From the NCBI GenBank assembly GCA_934444735.1, contig CAKSDE010000006.1:62001-126000 (forward strand): a stretch of 64,000 nt of DNA, written 5' to 3'. Positions 33,879 to 41,110 of the stretch are shown here, piece by piece. A program made the position numbers and the translations under genes. Within the stretch, counting starts at the first letter, position 1; the number at the start of each line of letters is the position of its first letter. The notes beneath the pieces were generated by a model. It was not told where the DNA came from. It saw only the letters and a list, made by a program, of their open reading frames with translations, and ran no database searches. The DNA is from an uncultured Clostridia bacterium. Lineage in GTDB: Bacteria > Bacillota > Clostridia > UBA1381.

Positions 33879-34707
33879 ATATGAAAAAATCACGCCCTGT
33901 GATGATTTAAGAGAAAGGATTGAAAAAACAATGAAAACAGAAAACAAAAAACTCTCTAAAAAGCACTTTTGGAAGATAAGCGGCACTGCCGCAGCAGCAC
34001 TTGTTGTTGCCGCCGTAATCGGAGTAAATGCCGTACCTCCCTTAGCTTATGCGATGTCCGATGTCCCGATTTTATCGTCTTTTGTGCGTGTTGTGACCTT
34101 CGGCAGATTTGAGCACAGTGAAAACGGCTACGATGCCAAAATCGCAACTCCCAAAATCGAGGGACTTTCCGACAAAGAGCTGGAAAACAAGCTCAACAAG
34201 CAGTTTAAAGACAACGCCGACAAGATAATCGCCGCATACAAAAAAGACGTTTCCGAATTAAAAGCGGAATACGGCGACGATTCCATTCACATGGGCATCA
34301 TCTCGGATTACATCGTAAAAACCGACAATGACGACTATTTGGCGATTGACCTGTACACTTTGAGTATCGCCGGCTCCTCATCAACGGTACATTCATTCTA
34401 CACTATCGACAAGAAAACCGGAAAGCTGCTCACGCTAAAAGGCTTATTTAAAGACGGCGCCGACTATGTCTCGGTTCTGACCGATTACATCAAGGGCGAG
34501 ATGGCAAGGGAAAATGCCGAAAATGACGGTCTGTACGACCTTGAGGGCGATTTCGCATTCAAGCAGATAAAACCCGACCAGAACTTCTACATAAACGACA
34601 AGGGCGAGCTTGTTATCTGCTTTGACAAATACGAAGTCGCGGCAGGCGCACAGGGCAGTCCCGAATTTATTATCCCAAACGACATAATAAAAGACATTAT
34701 AAAATAA
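33859..34707 (+). CDS. rsiV: Membrane anti-sigma factor, RsiV-like (DUF3298)
   Basis: 282 residues. The short cytoplasmic part (1-38) should bind the sigma factor. One membrane segment spans about 39-59 (KISGTAAAALVVAAVIGVNA). The extracellular part contains a PdaC/DUF3298-type domain at about 170-275 (TLSIAGSSSTVHSFYTIDKK, GKLLTLKGLFKDGADYVSVL, FYINDKGELVICFDKYEVAA). In Bacillus RsiV this domain binds lysozyme, which triggers cleavage by signal peptidase and release of SigV. The AAAGGAG and overlap with the sigma gene ensure co-production. Lysozyme sensing is inferred from the family, not shown. Confidence 0.87.
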   Translation: MKNLKAEYEKITPCDDLRERIEKTMKTENKKLSKKHFWKISGTAAAALVVAAVIGVNAVPPLAYAMSDVPILSSFVRVVTFGRFEHSENGYDAKIATPKIEGLSDKELENKLNKQFKDNADKIIAAYKKDVSELKAEYGDDSIHMGIISDYIVKTDNDDYLAIDLYTLSIAGSSSTVHSFYTIDKKTGKLLTLKGLFKDGADYVSVLTDYIKGEMARENAENDGLYDLEGDFAFKQIKPDQNFYINDKGELVICFDKYEVAAGAQGSPEFIIPNDIIKDIIK

Positions 34708-34743
34708 TAGGGAATGTTTAAAATATGTCCCCTAAAACGCAAA

Positions 34744-34779
34744 GACTGTTTAAAAAATCAACCGACTTTTTAAACAGTC
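34744..34779 (+). terminator. Palindrome after rsiV, weak terminator
   Basis: Arms GACTGTTTAAAAAATC and GACTTTTTAAACAGTC around AACC. No T tract follows on the plus strand, so termination is uncertain. Same palindrome family as the gpmI terminator. Confidence 0.5.
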
Positions 34780-34823
34780 CTTGTCATAAAATCTATTAAA
34801 ATAAAAAAGAAGGAGTGTTTACC

Positions 34824-35636
34824 ATGAAAGAATCAAAATTATCCGCAGCATTATCCACACTCTTGCTGTGCACCTCTTTTTGCGGCGGTGCATTTGCCGA
34901 TAACTCCGCCGCTGCCGTTTCGGTCTACAAAGGCGGCGAGCCGCTCACCCTCGGCAATTCCGCATTTATCCAAAATGAATCAGTATATCTCCCGTTAAGG
35001 GAGCTTTTGGATAATCTCTCGGACGGCAAAATCGAAATCGTCTGGAACGATGACAAATCAATCGTCCTAAACGGTACTTTTGCCAAAACTGCCGATGAAA
35101 CAGTGCCGTCACGCGCCGAATTTCAGATAGGCTCAAACGAGCTTAAAGTAACACGCGGCGAAAAAGCCCGGGAGTTCGCTTTATCTCAACCGGCGATACT
35201 TCTTAACAACAGAACCTACGTTTCTTACGACCTTGCGGTCATATTAAACGCAAATCTGTACCCTGACGGCGGTTTTGAAACCGTTATTGCAGCTGATGAG
35301 ATGTCGGAAAATGAACTGAATCGGGCGCTCATCTGGGCTGATTCCTTAAAAACCCGCGACGGCAAACCGCGATACGACATTATGACCGAAGATATGCAAA
35401 ATAAGTTTATCGAAGATCAGAAAGCTCTGATAAACGATAACGAAAACTGGAACTACACCATAGGCTTTTCAAGTCCTCATGTTGTTTCCTATGATGTTGC
35501 CGTTTCCGGTAACACGGCTTATATTTCATATCATCTCACCGATTCTTCAGATGAATCGTATATAGTTGACGAAAAGCTGACCTTTGATAACAAGGACAAC
35601 ACACTATACGTATCCGACTGTAAAACACTTGAATAA
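34824..35636 (+). CDS. Exported protein with a copper-amine-oxidase-N-like domain
   Basis: 270 residues from ATG 34824 with AAGGAG 8 nt upstream. Signal peptide about 1-26 (ALSTLLLCTSFCGGAFA). Residues about 30-150 form the CuAO_N1-like domain (VSVYKGGEPLTLGNSAFIQN, VYLPLRELLDNLSDGKIEIV, ILLNNRTYVSYDLAVILNAN). The C-terminal 110 residues have a mixed alpha/beta pattern that could be NTF2-like (MTEDMQNKFIEDQKALINDN; YDVAVSGNTAYISYHLTDSS). The domain is a surface or cell-wall module in Clostridia, without oxidase activity on its own. It has its own terminator and could belong to the envelope-stress regulon upstream, but no ECF promoter was found directly before it. Confidence 0.82.
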   Translation: MKESKLSAALSTLLLCTSFCGGAFADNSAAAVSVYKGGEPLTLGNSAFIQNESVYLPLRELLDNLSDGKIEIVWNDDKSIVLNGTFAKTADETVPSRAEFQIGSNELKVTRGEKAREFALSQPAILLNNRTYVSYDLAVILNANLYPDGGFETVIAADEMSENELNRALIWADSLKTRDGKPRYDIMTEDMQNKFIEDQKALINDNENWNYTIGFSSPHVVSYDVAVSGNTAYISYHLTDSSDESYIVDEKLTFDNKDNTLYVSDCKTLE

Positions 35637-35653
35637 GTACTGATCGTTCGTAC

Positions 35654-35687
35654 AAAAGGGCTGTAAAATTTTATTTTACAGCTCTTT
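35654..35687 (+). terminator. Terminator of the CuAO-domain gene
   Basis: AAAAGGGCTGTAAAAT pairs with ATTTTACAGCTCTTTT, one G-T wobble, 17 nt after the stop. The T-rich 3' arm provides the tract. Confidence 0.8.
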
Positions 35688-35800
35688 TGTATTTACGATT
35701 ATACCCCTTTTGTATTACAAACAACATTATACAGCATTTTACTGCATTTGTCAATACTTTTCATTCTTTTATGTTATACTATATCATAAGAGGTGGTAAA

Positions 35801-35965
35801 ATGAGACCGTTAAAAGAAAGTATCAGCCTAACACTTGACGCGGATATTTTAGAACAGATTAAAATTTTAGCGAAAGATTGTGACCGTTCTGTTTCACAAT
35901 ATGTCAATTTTGTTTTGAAAAACCATATAAAAAGAGTTGCAAAAAATACGGAAAACAAAGAATAA
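35801..35965 (+). CDS. Small ribbon-helix-helix (CopG/Arc-like) protein 1
   Basis: 54 residues from ATG 35801 (AGAGGTGG about 7 nt upstream). A short beta strand (SISLTLD) followed by two helices (ADILEQIKILAKDCD, SVSQYVNFVLKNHIKRVA) is typical of RHH DNA-binding proteins such as CopG and antitoxins. It probably dimerises to bind DNA. The next gene, 14 nt downstream, is a near duplicate. No toxin-like gene lies beside the pair. Confidence 0.75.
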   Translation: MRPLKESISLTLDADILEQIKILAKDCDRSVSQYVNFVLKNHIKRVAKNTENKE

Positions 35966-35979
35966 AGAGAGGTAAAAGC

Positions 35980-36144
35980 ATGAAACAGTTCAAATCACAC
36001 ATAACTCTGACACTTGATGAAAACGTTATAGAACAGATCAAAATTTTAGCAGAGGATTCCGATCGTCCCGTTTCGCAATACATCAACTTGGTTTTGAAAA
36101 ATCATCTAAAAAGGCTTGAAAAGAATAAAGAAAACAAAGAATAA
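35980..36144 (+). CDS. Small ribbon-helix-helix protein 2 (tandem duplicate)
   Basis: 54 residues, the same length as its neighbour and about 65% identical by eye (HITLTLDENVIEQIKILAED; RPVSQYINLVLKNHLKRLEK). AGAGAGG lies upstream of the ATG. The strand-helix-helix pattern fits an RHH transcription factor. The tandem copies could form homo- or heterodimers with different operators. No toxin gene follows: the next feature is repeat copy E and then convergent clpC. Confidence 0.72.
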   Translation: MKQFKSHITLTLDENVIEQIKILAEDSDRPVSQYINLVLKNHLKRLEKNKENKE

Positions 36145-36185
36145 AAAAAATGAACTGCAACAAAGTTCTATGCTGCAATTCATCA

Positions 36186-36342
36186 GGGGTGCGGCAAAAT
36201 AGTGCAGAATGGACAAACTGAGCCCCGGCAAGGAAAACCTTGCCGGGGGTTACCCGAAGGCGTACAGGGGTACGTCGAGCGGCGAAGTTTGTTCATAGCT
36301 TAAAGCATAGCTTTATGCGATCTGTGCATTTTGCTGTGCCCC
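36186..36342 (+). repeat. Structured interspersed element, copy E (shortest complete copy)
   Basis: Ends GGGGTGCGGCAAAATAGTGC and, on the minus strand, GGGGCACAGCAAAATGCAC. The inner parts are ACAAACT (36213-36219) with AGTTTGT (36286-36292), the 11-bp hairpin CCCCGGCAAGG-AAAA-CCTTGCCGGGG (36223-36248), GGTTACCCGAAGG, CGTAC-AGGG-GTACG (36261-36274), CATAGC, a TAAAGC/GCTTTA hairpin and GCGATC. The right end lies 1 nt from the clpC stop codon on the other strand. Confidence 0.85.
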
Positions 36343-36343
36343 A

Positions 36344-38794
36344 CTATTTCTCAACAACGAATTTATCGTCTTTGACTCCTACTGTGATTTTGTCGCCTGC
36401 TTTGACGTTGCCGTCTATGATTTCCTCCGAGAGCATATCCTCGATATTGCTCTGGATTGCACGTCTTAGCGGTCTTGCACCGTATACCGGATCAAATCCC
36501 TTTTTAGAGATTAAAGCCACTGCCTCGTCGCTGAACTCTGCCGTAATCTCGTTCGCTTCAAGACGCTTTTTAAGGCTATCCAGCATAAGCTTTGCGATTT
36601 TCTCAATATCCTCCTCAACAAGCCTTCTGAATACGATAATCTCATCGATTCGGTTCAAAAATTCAGGCTTAAAGGCTCTTTTTACCTCTTCCATTACCTT
36701 TTCCCTGATCTTCTCATTCTCGCTCTTAGCGGCATCTTTTTCCTTATCCTCAGATGCAAATCCTAATTTTGATGCAGTATTTAAGATGTCCTTTGCGCCT
36801 AAGTTTGAGGTCATGATGATAACGGTATTTCTGAAATCTACCTTTCTTCCCTGTGCGTCCGTTAAGATACCGTCGTCAAGGATTTGGAGCATGATGTTGA
36901 ATACATCGGGGTGCGCCTTTTCAATTTCATCGAAAAGGATAACCGAGTACGGGTGTTTTCTTATCTTTTCGGTAAGCTGACCGCCCTCTTCAAATCCGAC
37001 ATATCCCGGAGGTGAACCGATGAATTTAGATACCGAGTGCTTTTCCATATATTCCGACATATCAACTCTTATCATCGCGTCCTCGGTGCCGAACATCGTA
37101 TCTGCCAGAGCCTTTGAAAGCTCGGTTTTACCGACACCCGTAGGACCTAAGAACAGGAATGAACCTATCGGACGTTTCGGATCTTTAAGTCCGGCTCTGC
37201 CACGTCTTATCGCCTTTGCGACAGCCGTTACCGCCTCGTCCTGACCGATAACTCTCGTGTGGAGTATGCCTTCGAGATTTTTAAGTCTTTCGCTTTCCTC
37301 CTCGGCAAGCTTTCTTACCGGGATATTAGTCCAGCTTGAGATAATATCCGCGATGTCATCGGCTGTGACTGTAAGCTCGTTCGAGGTAGAAACCTCTTTC
37401 CAGTTTTCTTTCCTCTCTTTTGCTTTTTCATTCAGCTCTTTTTCTTTATCTCTTAACTGTGCCGCTTTTTCAAAGTCCTGAGCCGTGATTGCCTCCTGCT
37501 TATCCTTTGAAATCTGCTCCAGCTGATTCTCGATGTCTTTCAAATCGTCCGGCTCGGTCAAAGTTGAGAGCTTCTTTTTAGATGCAGCCTCGTCTATAAG
37601 GTCGATTGCCTTATCCGGCAGGAAACGGTCGGTAATATATCTTGCCGAAAGCTTTGCCGCCGCCTCAAGCGCCTCATCTGTGATTTTAACGCCGTGGTGC
37701 GCCTCGTATTTATCACGTATTCCGGCAAGGATTCCGCACGTTTCCTCAACGCTCGGCTCGCCTACCATTACCGGCTGAAAACGTCTTTCCAGAGCCGCGT
37801 CCTTTTCGATATATTTCTTATATTCGTTAAGCGTTGTCGCACCAATCAATTGCAATTCGCCGCGCGCTAAGCTCGGCTTTAAGATGTTCGACGCATCTAT
37901 TGCGCCCTCGGCAGATCCCGCGCCGACAATCGTATGAATCTCATCGATAAAGAGGATAACGTTTCCGGCGCTGATAACCTCTTCGACAACCTTTTTAAGT
38001 CTTTCCTCAAATTCGCCTCTGTATTTCGCGCCCGCAACCATTGACGACAAATCAACAGTAACAAGTCTTTTGTTTTTAAGGCTCTCCGGCACATCGCCCG
38101 AGGCGATTTTCTGTGCCAAGCCCTCTGCTACAGCGGTTTTACCGACACCCGGCTCACCGATTAAGCATGGGTTATTTTTGGTACGTCTTGAAAGAATCTG
38201 CATAATTCTCTCGATTTCCTTATCTCTTCCGATAACCGGATCGAACTTGCCCTCGTTTGCAAGCTGTGTAAGGTCACGTCCGAACTTATCCAGTGTCGGA
38301 GTGTTTTTACTTCTCGAGCCTGCGGCTTTTTGCGATGCCGAGTTCGGCGATACCGTTTCGTTATCTATTGAGTTGAGCGTATTCGCGTAAAAATCGCCCA
38401 TATGCACGCCCGAGCTTGCCAAAATCTGTGCGGCAACACCGTCACCGTCGCGGATTATCGCCATTAAGATATGCTCTGTGCCGATATAATTATGCCCCAA
38501 GCGCCTTGCCTCCATTGCGGCAATTTCTAAAATACGCTTGCTTCTCGGCGTTAATGACAGCTCTGTCTGCATATCCAGCGGCTCCGAAAAGCCGATTGTA
38601 TCTTTTATTTTATTTTCCACAGTTTCCTGTGTTATTCCTGCATCGGCAAGTGCTTTTGCCGCCACGCCGCTGCCTTCTCTTATGATACCCAAAAGAAGAT
38701 GCTCACTTCCGACATATCCGTGTCCCATTTCGCAAGCGGCATCATGCGCTTGTCTTAAAGCTTCTCTTGATTTTTCGGTAAAGTTTGAAAACAT
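36344..38794 (-). CDS. clpC: ClpC ATPase (AAA+ unfoldase of the Clp protease)
   Basis: 816 residues. Two Clp_N repeats (about 1-145, e.g. HDAACEMGHGYVGSEHLLLG) bind adaptors. AAA domain 1 has Walker A GEPGVGKTAVAEGL and Walker B ILFIDEIHTIVGAG. A UVR/M-domain coiled coil follows (EAITAQDFEKAAQLRDKEKE), then AAA domain 2 with Walker A GPTGVGKTELSKAL and Walker B ILFDEIEKAHPDVF. It feeds substrates marked by McsB phospho-arginine or delivered by MecA to ClpP. It is the last gene of the ctsR-mcsA-mcsB-clpC operon, and its 3' end abuts repeat copy E. Confidence 0.98.
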   Translation of the reverse strand: MFSNFTEKSREALRQAHDAACEMGHGYVGSEHLLLGIIREGSGVAAKALADAGITQETVENKIKDTIGFSEPLDMQTELSLTPRSKRILEIAAMEARRLGHNYIGTEHILMAIIRDGDGVAAQILASSGVHMGDFYANTLNSIDNETVSPNSASQKAAGSRSKNTPTLDKFGRDLTQLANEGKFDPVIGRDKEIERIMQILSRRTKNNPCLIGEPGVGKTAVAEGLAQKIASGDVPESLKNKRLVTVDLSSMVAGAKYRGEFEERLKKVVEEVISAGNVILFIDEIHTIVGAGSAEGAIDASNILKPSLARGELQLIGATTLNEYKKYIEKDAALERRFQPVMVGEPSVEETCGILAGIRDKYEAHHGVKITDEALEAAAKLSARYITDRFLPDKAIDLIDEAASKKKLSTLTEPDDLKDIENQLEQISKDKQEAITAQDFEKAAQLRDKEKELNEKAKERKENWKEVSTSNELTVTADDIADIISSWTNIPVRKLAEEESERLKNLEGILHTRVIGQDEAVTAVAKAIRRGRAGLKDPKRPIGSFLFLGPTGVGKTELSKALADTMFGTEDAMIRVDMSEYMEKHSVSKFIGSPPGYVGFEEGGQLTEKIRKHPYSVILFDEIEKAHPDVFNIMLQILDDGILTDAQGRKVDFRNTVIIMTSNLGAKDILNTASKLGFASEDKEKDAAKSENEKIREKVMEEVKRAFKPEFLNRIDEIIVFRRLVEEDIEKIAKLMLDSLKKRLEANEITAEFSDEAVALISKKGFDPVYGARPLRRAIQSNIEDMLSEEIIDGNVKAGDKITVGVKDDKFVVEK

Positions 38795-38813
38795 AATAAT
38801 CCTTCCTTTCCTT

Positions 38814-38830
38814 GACCGCTTTTGGCGGTC
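38814..38830 (-). other. Intercistronic hairpin between mcsB and clpC
   Basis: GACCGC and GCGGTC arms with a 5-nt loop, 12 nt before the clpC Shine-Dalgarno region. There is no T tract, so it may be a processing or stability hairpin rather than a terminator. Confidence 0.4.
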
Positions 38831-38898
38831 ATCTGTTATCTATACATATCACCTTATGCGGTTTTAAAGATTTTTTCCAAAAATCCCTTTTTATCCTT

Positions 38899-39903
38899 TC
38901 ATAAAGCCTCTCTTAAGACCTCTGCCCTCTTTACATCACGTTCATCGGGCGAAAGCTCCTTTTTGGCATTAAAGCTTAAGATATGCGGTTCTGTGTCTAT
39001 CATAAGCTCAACCAGATTTGCGTCCGTCCCTTTTATTATACCCATATTTTTCCCCATGATAACATCGGAGAGCAAAGCTTTTGCCTCTTTTGAGGATATT
39101 GAACGGGCATATTTCAATGTTCCGAACGATCTCCATACTCTGTCCTCAATTTCTGTCTTATTCTCTTTCATCAGCCGTTTGCGCATTTTTTCCTCATGCT
39201 CTTTTATCTGATTTACGATATTTTTAAGCTTTTCTATCAGTTCTTCTTCGGTCATACCCATGGTAATCTGATTTGAAATCTGATAGAATGAGCCTTGCGC
39301 GTCGGAGCCTTCGCCGTAAAGACCTCTTACGGCAATACCCAAATTAGATGCCGAGGATATAATCCTGCCCATGTTGTTTGTCATGGTCAGTGCCGGCAGA
39401 TGCATCATAACCGATGCTCTCAAGCCTGTTCCGGTGTTGGTCGGGCAGGCTGTCAGATAGCCGAAATCCTTATGGAACGCGTATTCGATGTTTTCTTCTA
39501 TCACATCGTCAACCTTATCCGCTAAGCTCCACGCTTCGTCCAGAGCAAATCCGCTCTTTATGATTTGCAGCCTTATGTGATCCTCCTCCATAAGCATAAT
39601 GCTCATACATTCATCATCACTCACCATAACCGATGCGCGCTCTCCCAAATCGGGGCTTATCAGATGCTTTTCGATTAAAGCGCCGCGCATCTTCGGATCC
39701 GTATCCGCCAGGTGCAGCACCTTAAAGGATTTTGCGAGCGTTGAATTTCCGCCGCTTACCGCATCTTCAATTTCTTTTACCGCGCTCTTCATCTGCGATT
39801 CTGTCATCGCATTCGGGAACGGGTATTTTTTCATATTTCTTGCAAGACGTATTCTTGTGCTGATTACAATATCGTCATCGTTTTTTTCTTTATACCAAAT
39901 CAT
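38899..39903 (-). CDS. mcsB: Protein-arginine kinase
   Basis: 334 residues. It is related to phosphagen kinases and phosphorylates arginines on proteins such as CtsR, marking them for ClpCP. Visible signatures are the nucleotide-binding VISTRIRLARNMKKYPFP, MSIMLMEEDHIRLQ, the catalytic-loop Cys motif YLTACPTNTGTGLRASVMMH and the loop GEGSDAQGSFYQISNQITMG. It needs McsA for full activity. The gene follows mcsA after 61 nt that contain a copy of an inverted-repeat sequence (39930-39955). Confidence 0.97.
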   Translation of the reverse strand: MIWYKEKNDDDIVISTRIRLARNMKKYPFPNAMTESQMKSAVKEIEDAVSGGNSTLAKSFKVLHLADTDPKMRGALIEKHLISPDLGERASVMVSDDECMSIMLMEEDHIRLQIIKSGFALDEAWSLADKVDDVIEENIEYAFHKDFGYLTACPTNTGTGLRASVMMHLPALTMTNNMGRIISSASNLGIAVRGLYGEGSDAQGSFYQISNQITMGMTEEELIEKLKNIVNQIKEHEEKMRKRLMKENKTEIEDRVWRSFGTLKYARSISSKEAKALLSDVIMGKNMGIIKGTDANLVELMIDTEPHILSFNAKKELSPDERDVKRAEVLREAL

Positions 39904-39929
39904 AAGTCATAGCCTCCCTTATTATAAAT

Positions 39930-39955
39930 AATTGTAAAACTAACGTTTTTCAATT
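39930..39955. repeat. Lone inverted-repeat end in the mcsA-mcsB gap
   Basis: AATTGTAAAAC and GTTTTTCAATT arms around TAAC. It differs by one base from the right end of the element at 28113-28138, so it is a second copy of that terminal sequence. Confidence 0.7.
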
Positions 39956-39964
39956 ACATAATCA

Positions 39965-40324
39965 TTACATATCACCCAAGGATTTCAATTCCTTATGCAG
40001 CTTTGCCGCCTTTTCGTAATCCTCCGCGGCAACTGCCTTTGAAAGCTCTTTTTTCAAGGTTTCGTATCTTCTCTTGCGCTTTAGCTCATCTGCGCAGTGT
40101 GATGGGATTTTGCCTGTGTGGGTTGTTGTGCCGTGCACCTGCTTAATTGTGGTTGCAATCGGCGAGTAGAAGGTTTCATAACATTCCGCACAGCCTAATC
40201 TTCCCGTTTTTCTGAAATCCTGATAGCTCCTGCCGCATTTCGGACAGGTTTTGATGTCCGCAAAGGTCGGAAAAACATCGAAGTTGTTAAATGTGTCAAA
40301 AAAGTCTGAAAATAAATCATACAT
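39965..40324 (-). CDS. mcsA: McsA, activator of McsB, with shortened N-terminal half
   Basis: 119 residues from ATG 40324, with AAAGGA 9 nt upstream (upstream in-frame TTG and ATG overlap or abut the ribosome binding site). One zinc-binding module remains: C27, C30, C45 and C48 (CPKCGRSYQDF, GRLGCAECYETF), followed by the conserved VHGTTTHTGKIP. A UVR-type helical motif is at about 90-117 (AVAAEDYEKAAKLHKELKSL). Bacillus McsA is about 180 residues with a further N-terminal double CxxC module, which is absent here and replaced by an aromatic, acidic stretch. It probably still contacts McsB. Confidence 0.92.
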   Translation of the reverse strand: MYDLFSDFFDTFNNFDVFPTFADIKTCPKCGRSYQDFRKTGRLGCAECYETFYSPIATTIKQVHGTTTHTGKIPSHCADELKRKRRYETLKKELSKAVAAEDYEKAAKLHKELKSLGDM

Positions 40325-40338
40325 AAAAATCATTCCTT

Positions 40339-40767
40339 TCAAATTCCGTTTACCAATATATTCTTTAGAATCTCTGCTCGGGTTTTGTCCTCTTTTATAA
40401 CTTTGTCGGAGAGCGCCGAGTCGATTATCCTTTTTTCTCTTTCGCTTATTTTATCTGTATCCAAAAGATGCTTTGTAATATTCTGCGCATCACCGGGAGA
40501 TATTTCATCGCCGATTTTTTCGGAAATCTCTTTTGCGTCGGGATTTTCGTAAATCCGCTTTATTCTTATATATCCTCCGCCGCCTCGCCTTGATTCGACC
40601 ATATAACCTTTATCGGGACCAAAACGTGTGGAAATCACATAATTTATCTGCGAGGGTACGCAATTGAAAATTCCCGCAAGCTCGTTTCTTCCCAGCTCCA
40701 GCCAGTCCGAATCGTCATCTTTTAAAAGCTCGGTTATGAACGCCTCGATTTTATCACTCATTGCCAT
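40339..40767 (-). CDS. ctsR: CtsR, repressor of class III heat-shock genes
   Basis: 142 residues with AGAGGTG 8 nt upstream. The N-terminal winged helix-turn-helix (about 1-70) includes NELAGIFNCVPSQINYVIST and the conserved Gly-rich wing ESRRGGGGYIRI, whose glycines act as the thermosensor in Bacillus. The C-terminal four-helix domain (about 75-140) mediates dimerisation. It represses its own operon through a heptad-repeat box located between the -10 element and its ribosome binding site. It heads the operon, and mcsA follows at once. Confidence 0.96.
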   Translation of the reverse strand: MAMSDKIEAFITELLKDDDSDWLELGRNELAGIFNCVPSQINYVISTRFGPDKGYMVESRRGGGGYIRIKRIYENPDAKEISEKIGDEISPGDAQNITKHLLDTDKISEREKRIIDSALSDKVIKEDKTRAEILKNILVNGI

Positions 40768-40781
40768 CTTTTATTCACCTC

Positions 40782-40798
40782 TTTGACCTTCCCTGACT
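40782..40798 (-). promoter_or_regulatory. CtsR operator
   Basis: On the minus strand AGTCAGG-GAA-GGTCAAA matches the direct heptad repeat RGTCAAA-NAN-RGTCAAA at 5/7 and 7/7 positions, with the spacer also fitting. It sits 10-26 bp after the -10 element, so binding would block the transcription start. Confidence 0.9.
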
Positions 40799-40807
40799 TT
40801 TAACTGT

Positions 40808-40836
40808 ATTATAACACCCATATCAGAAAAAGTCAA
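40808..40836 (-). promoter_or_regulatory. Promoter of the ctsR-mcsA-mcsB-clpC operon
   Basis: On the minus strand TTGACT, 17 bp and a perfect TATAAT, about 40 nt before the ctsR ATG. It is the leftward promoter in the 343-bp gene-free interval 40768-41110. Confidence 0.88.
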
Positions 40837-40986
40837 TTAAAAAAGATTATTTATTTTTTTAACATTTTGTGAACGTGTCCCTCTTTTTTTAAATGAGATT
40901 ATACACAAAAAATTACCGTTTTATTCCTGTCGGTTGCATTATATTGTAAATTATTGAACAAATTTTAATTTAATGTCAAATTAGGG

Positions 40987-41045
40987 TTGAAAAAATTGTC
41001 TGTTTATGTTATAAATATATATAGGTAGGTAGTTTTGTAACTACC
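40987..41045 (+). promoter_or_regulatory. Promoter and leader hairpin of the PRPP synthetase gene
   Basis: TTGAAA, 17 bp and TATAAA (41010-41015). The transcript would begin with or just before the hairpin GGTAGTT-TTGT-AACTACC (41028-41045), which may protect the 5' end or regulate the gene. Confidence 0.65.
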
Positions 41046-41110
41046 CGTTTCAGAGAGAATATCGGATTTTATCCGAACCACGCAGAAAATGAAATTTTAA
41101 CAGGAGGTTC

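Noticed and set aside
35801..36144. A complete toxin-antitoxin module.
   Set aside because: Both small genes look like RHH proteins and no toxin-like partner is adjacent.
36145..36185. Hairpin ATGAACTGCA/TGCAATTCAT as terminator of the RHH genes.
   Set aside because: The stem has mismatches and no T tract follows it.
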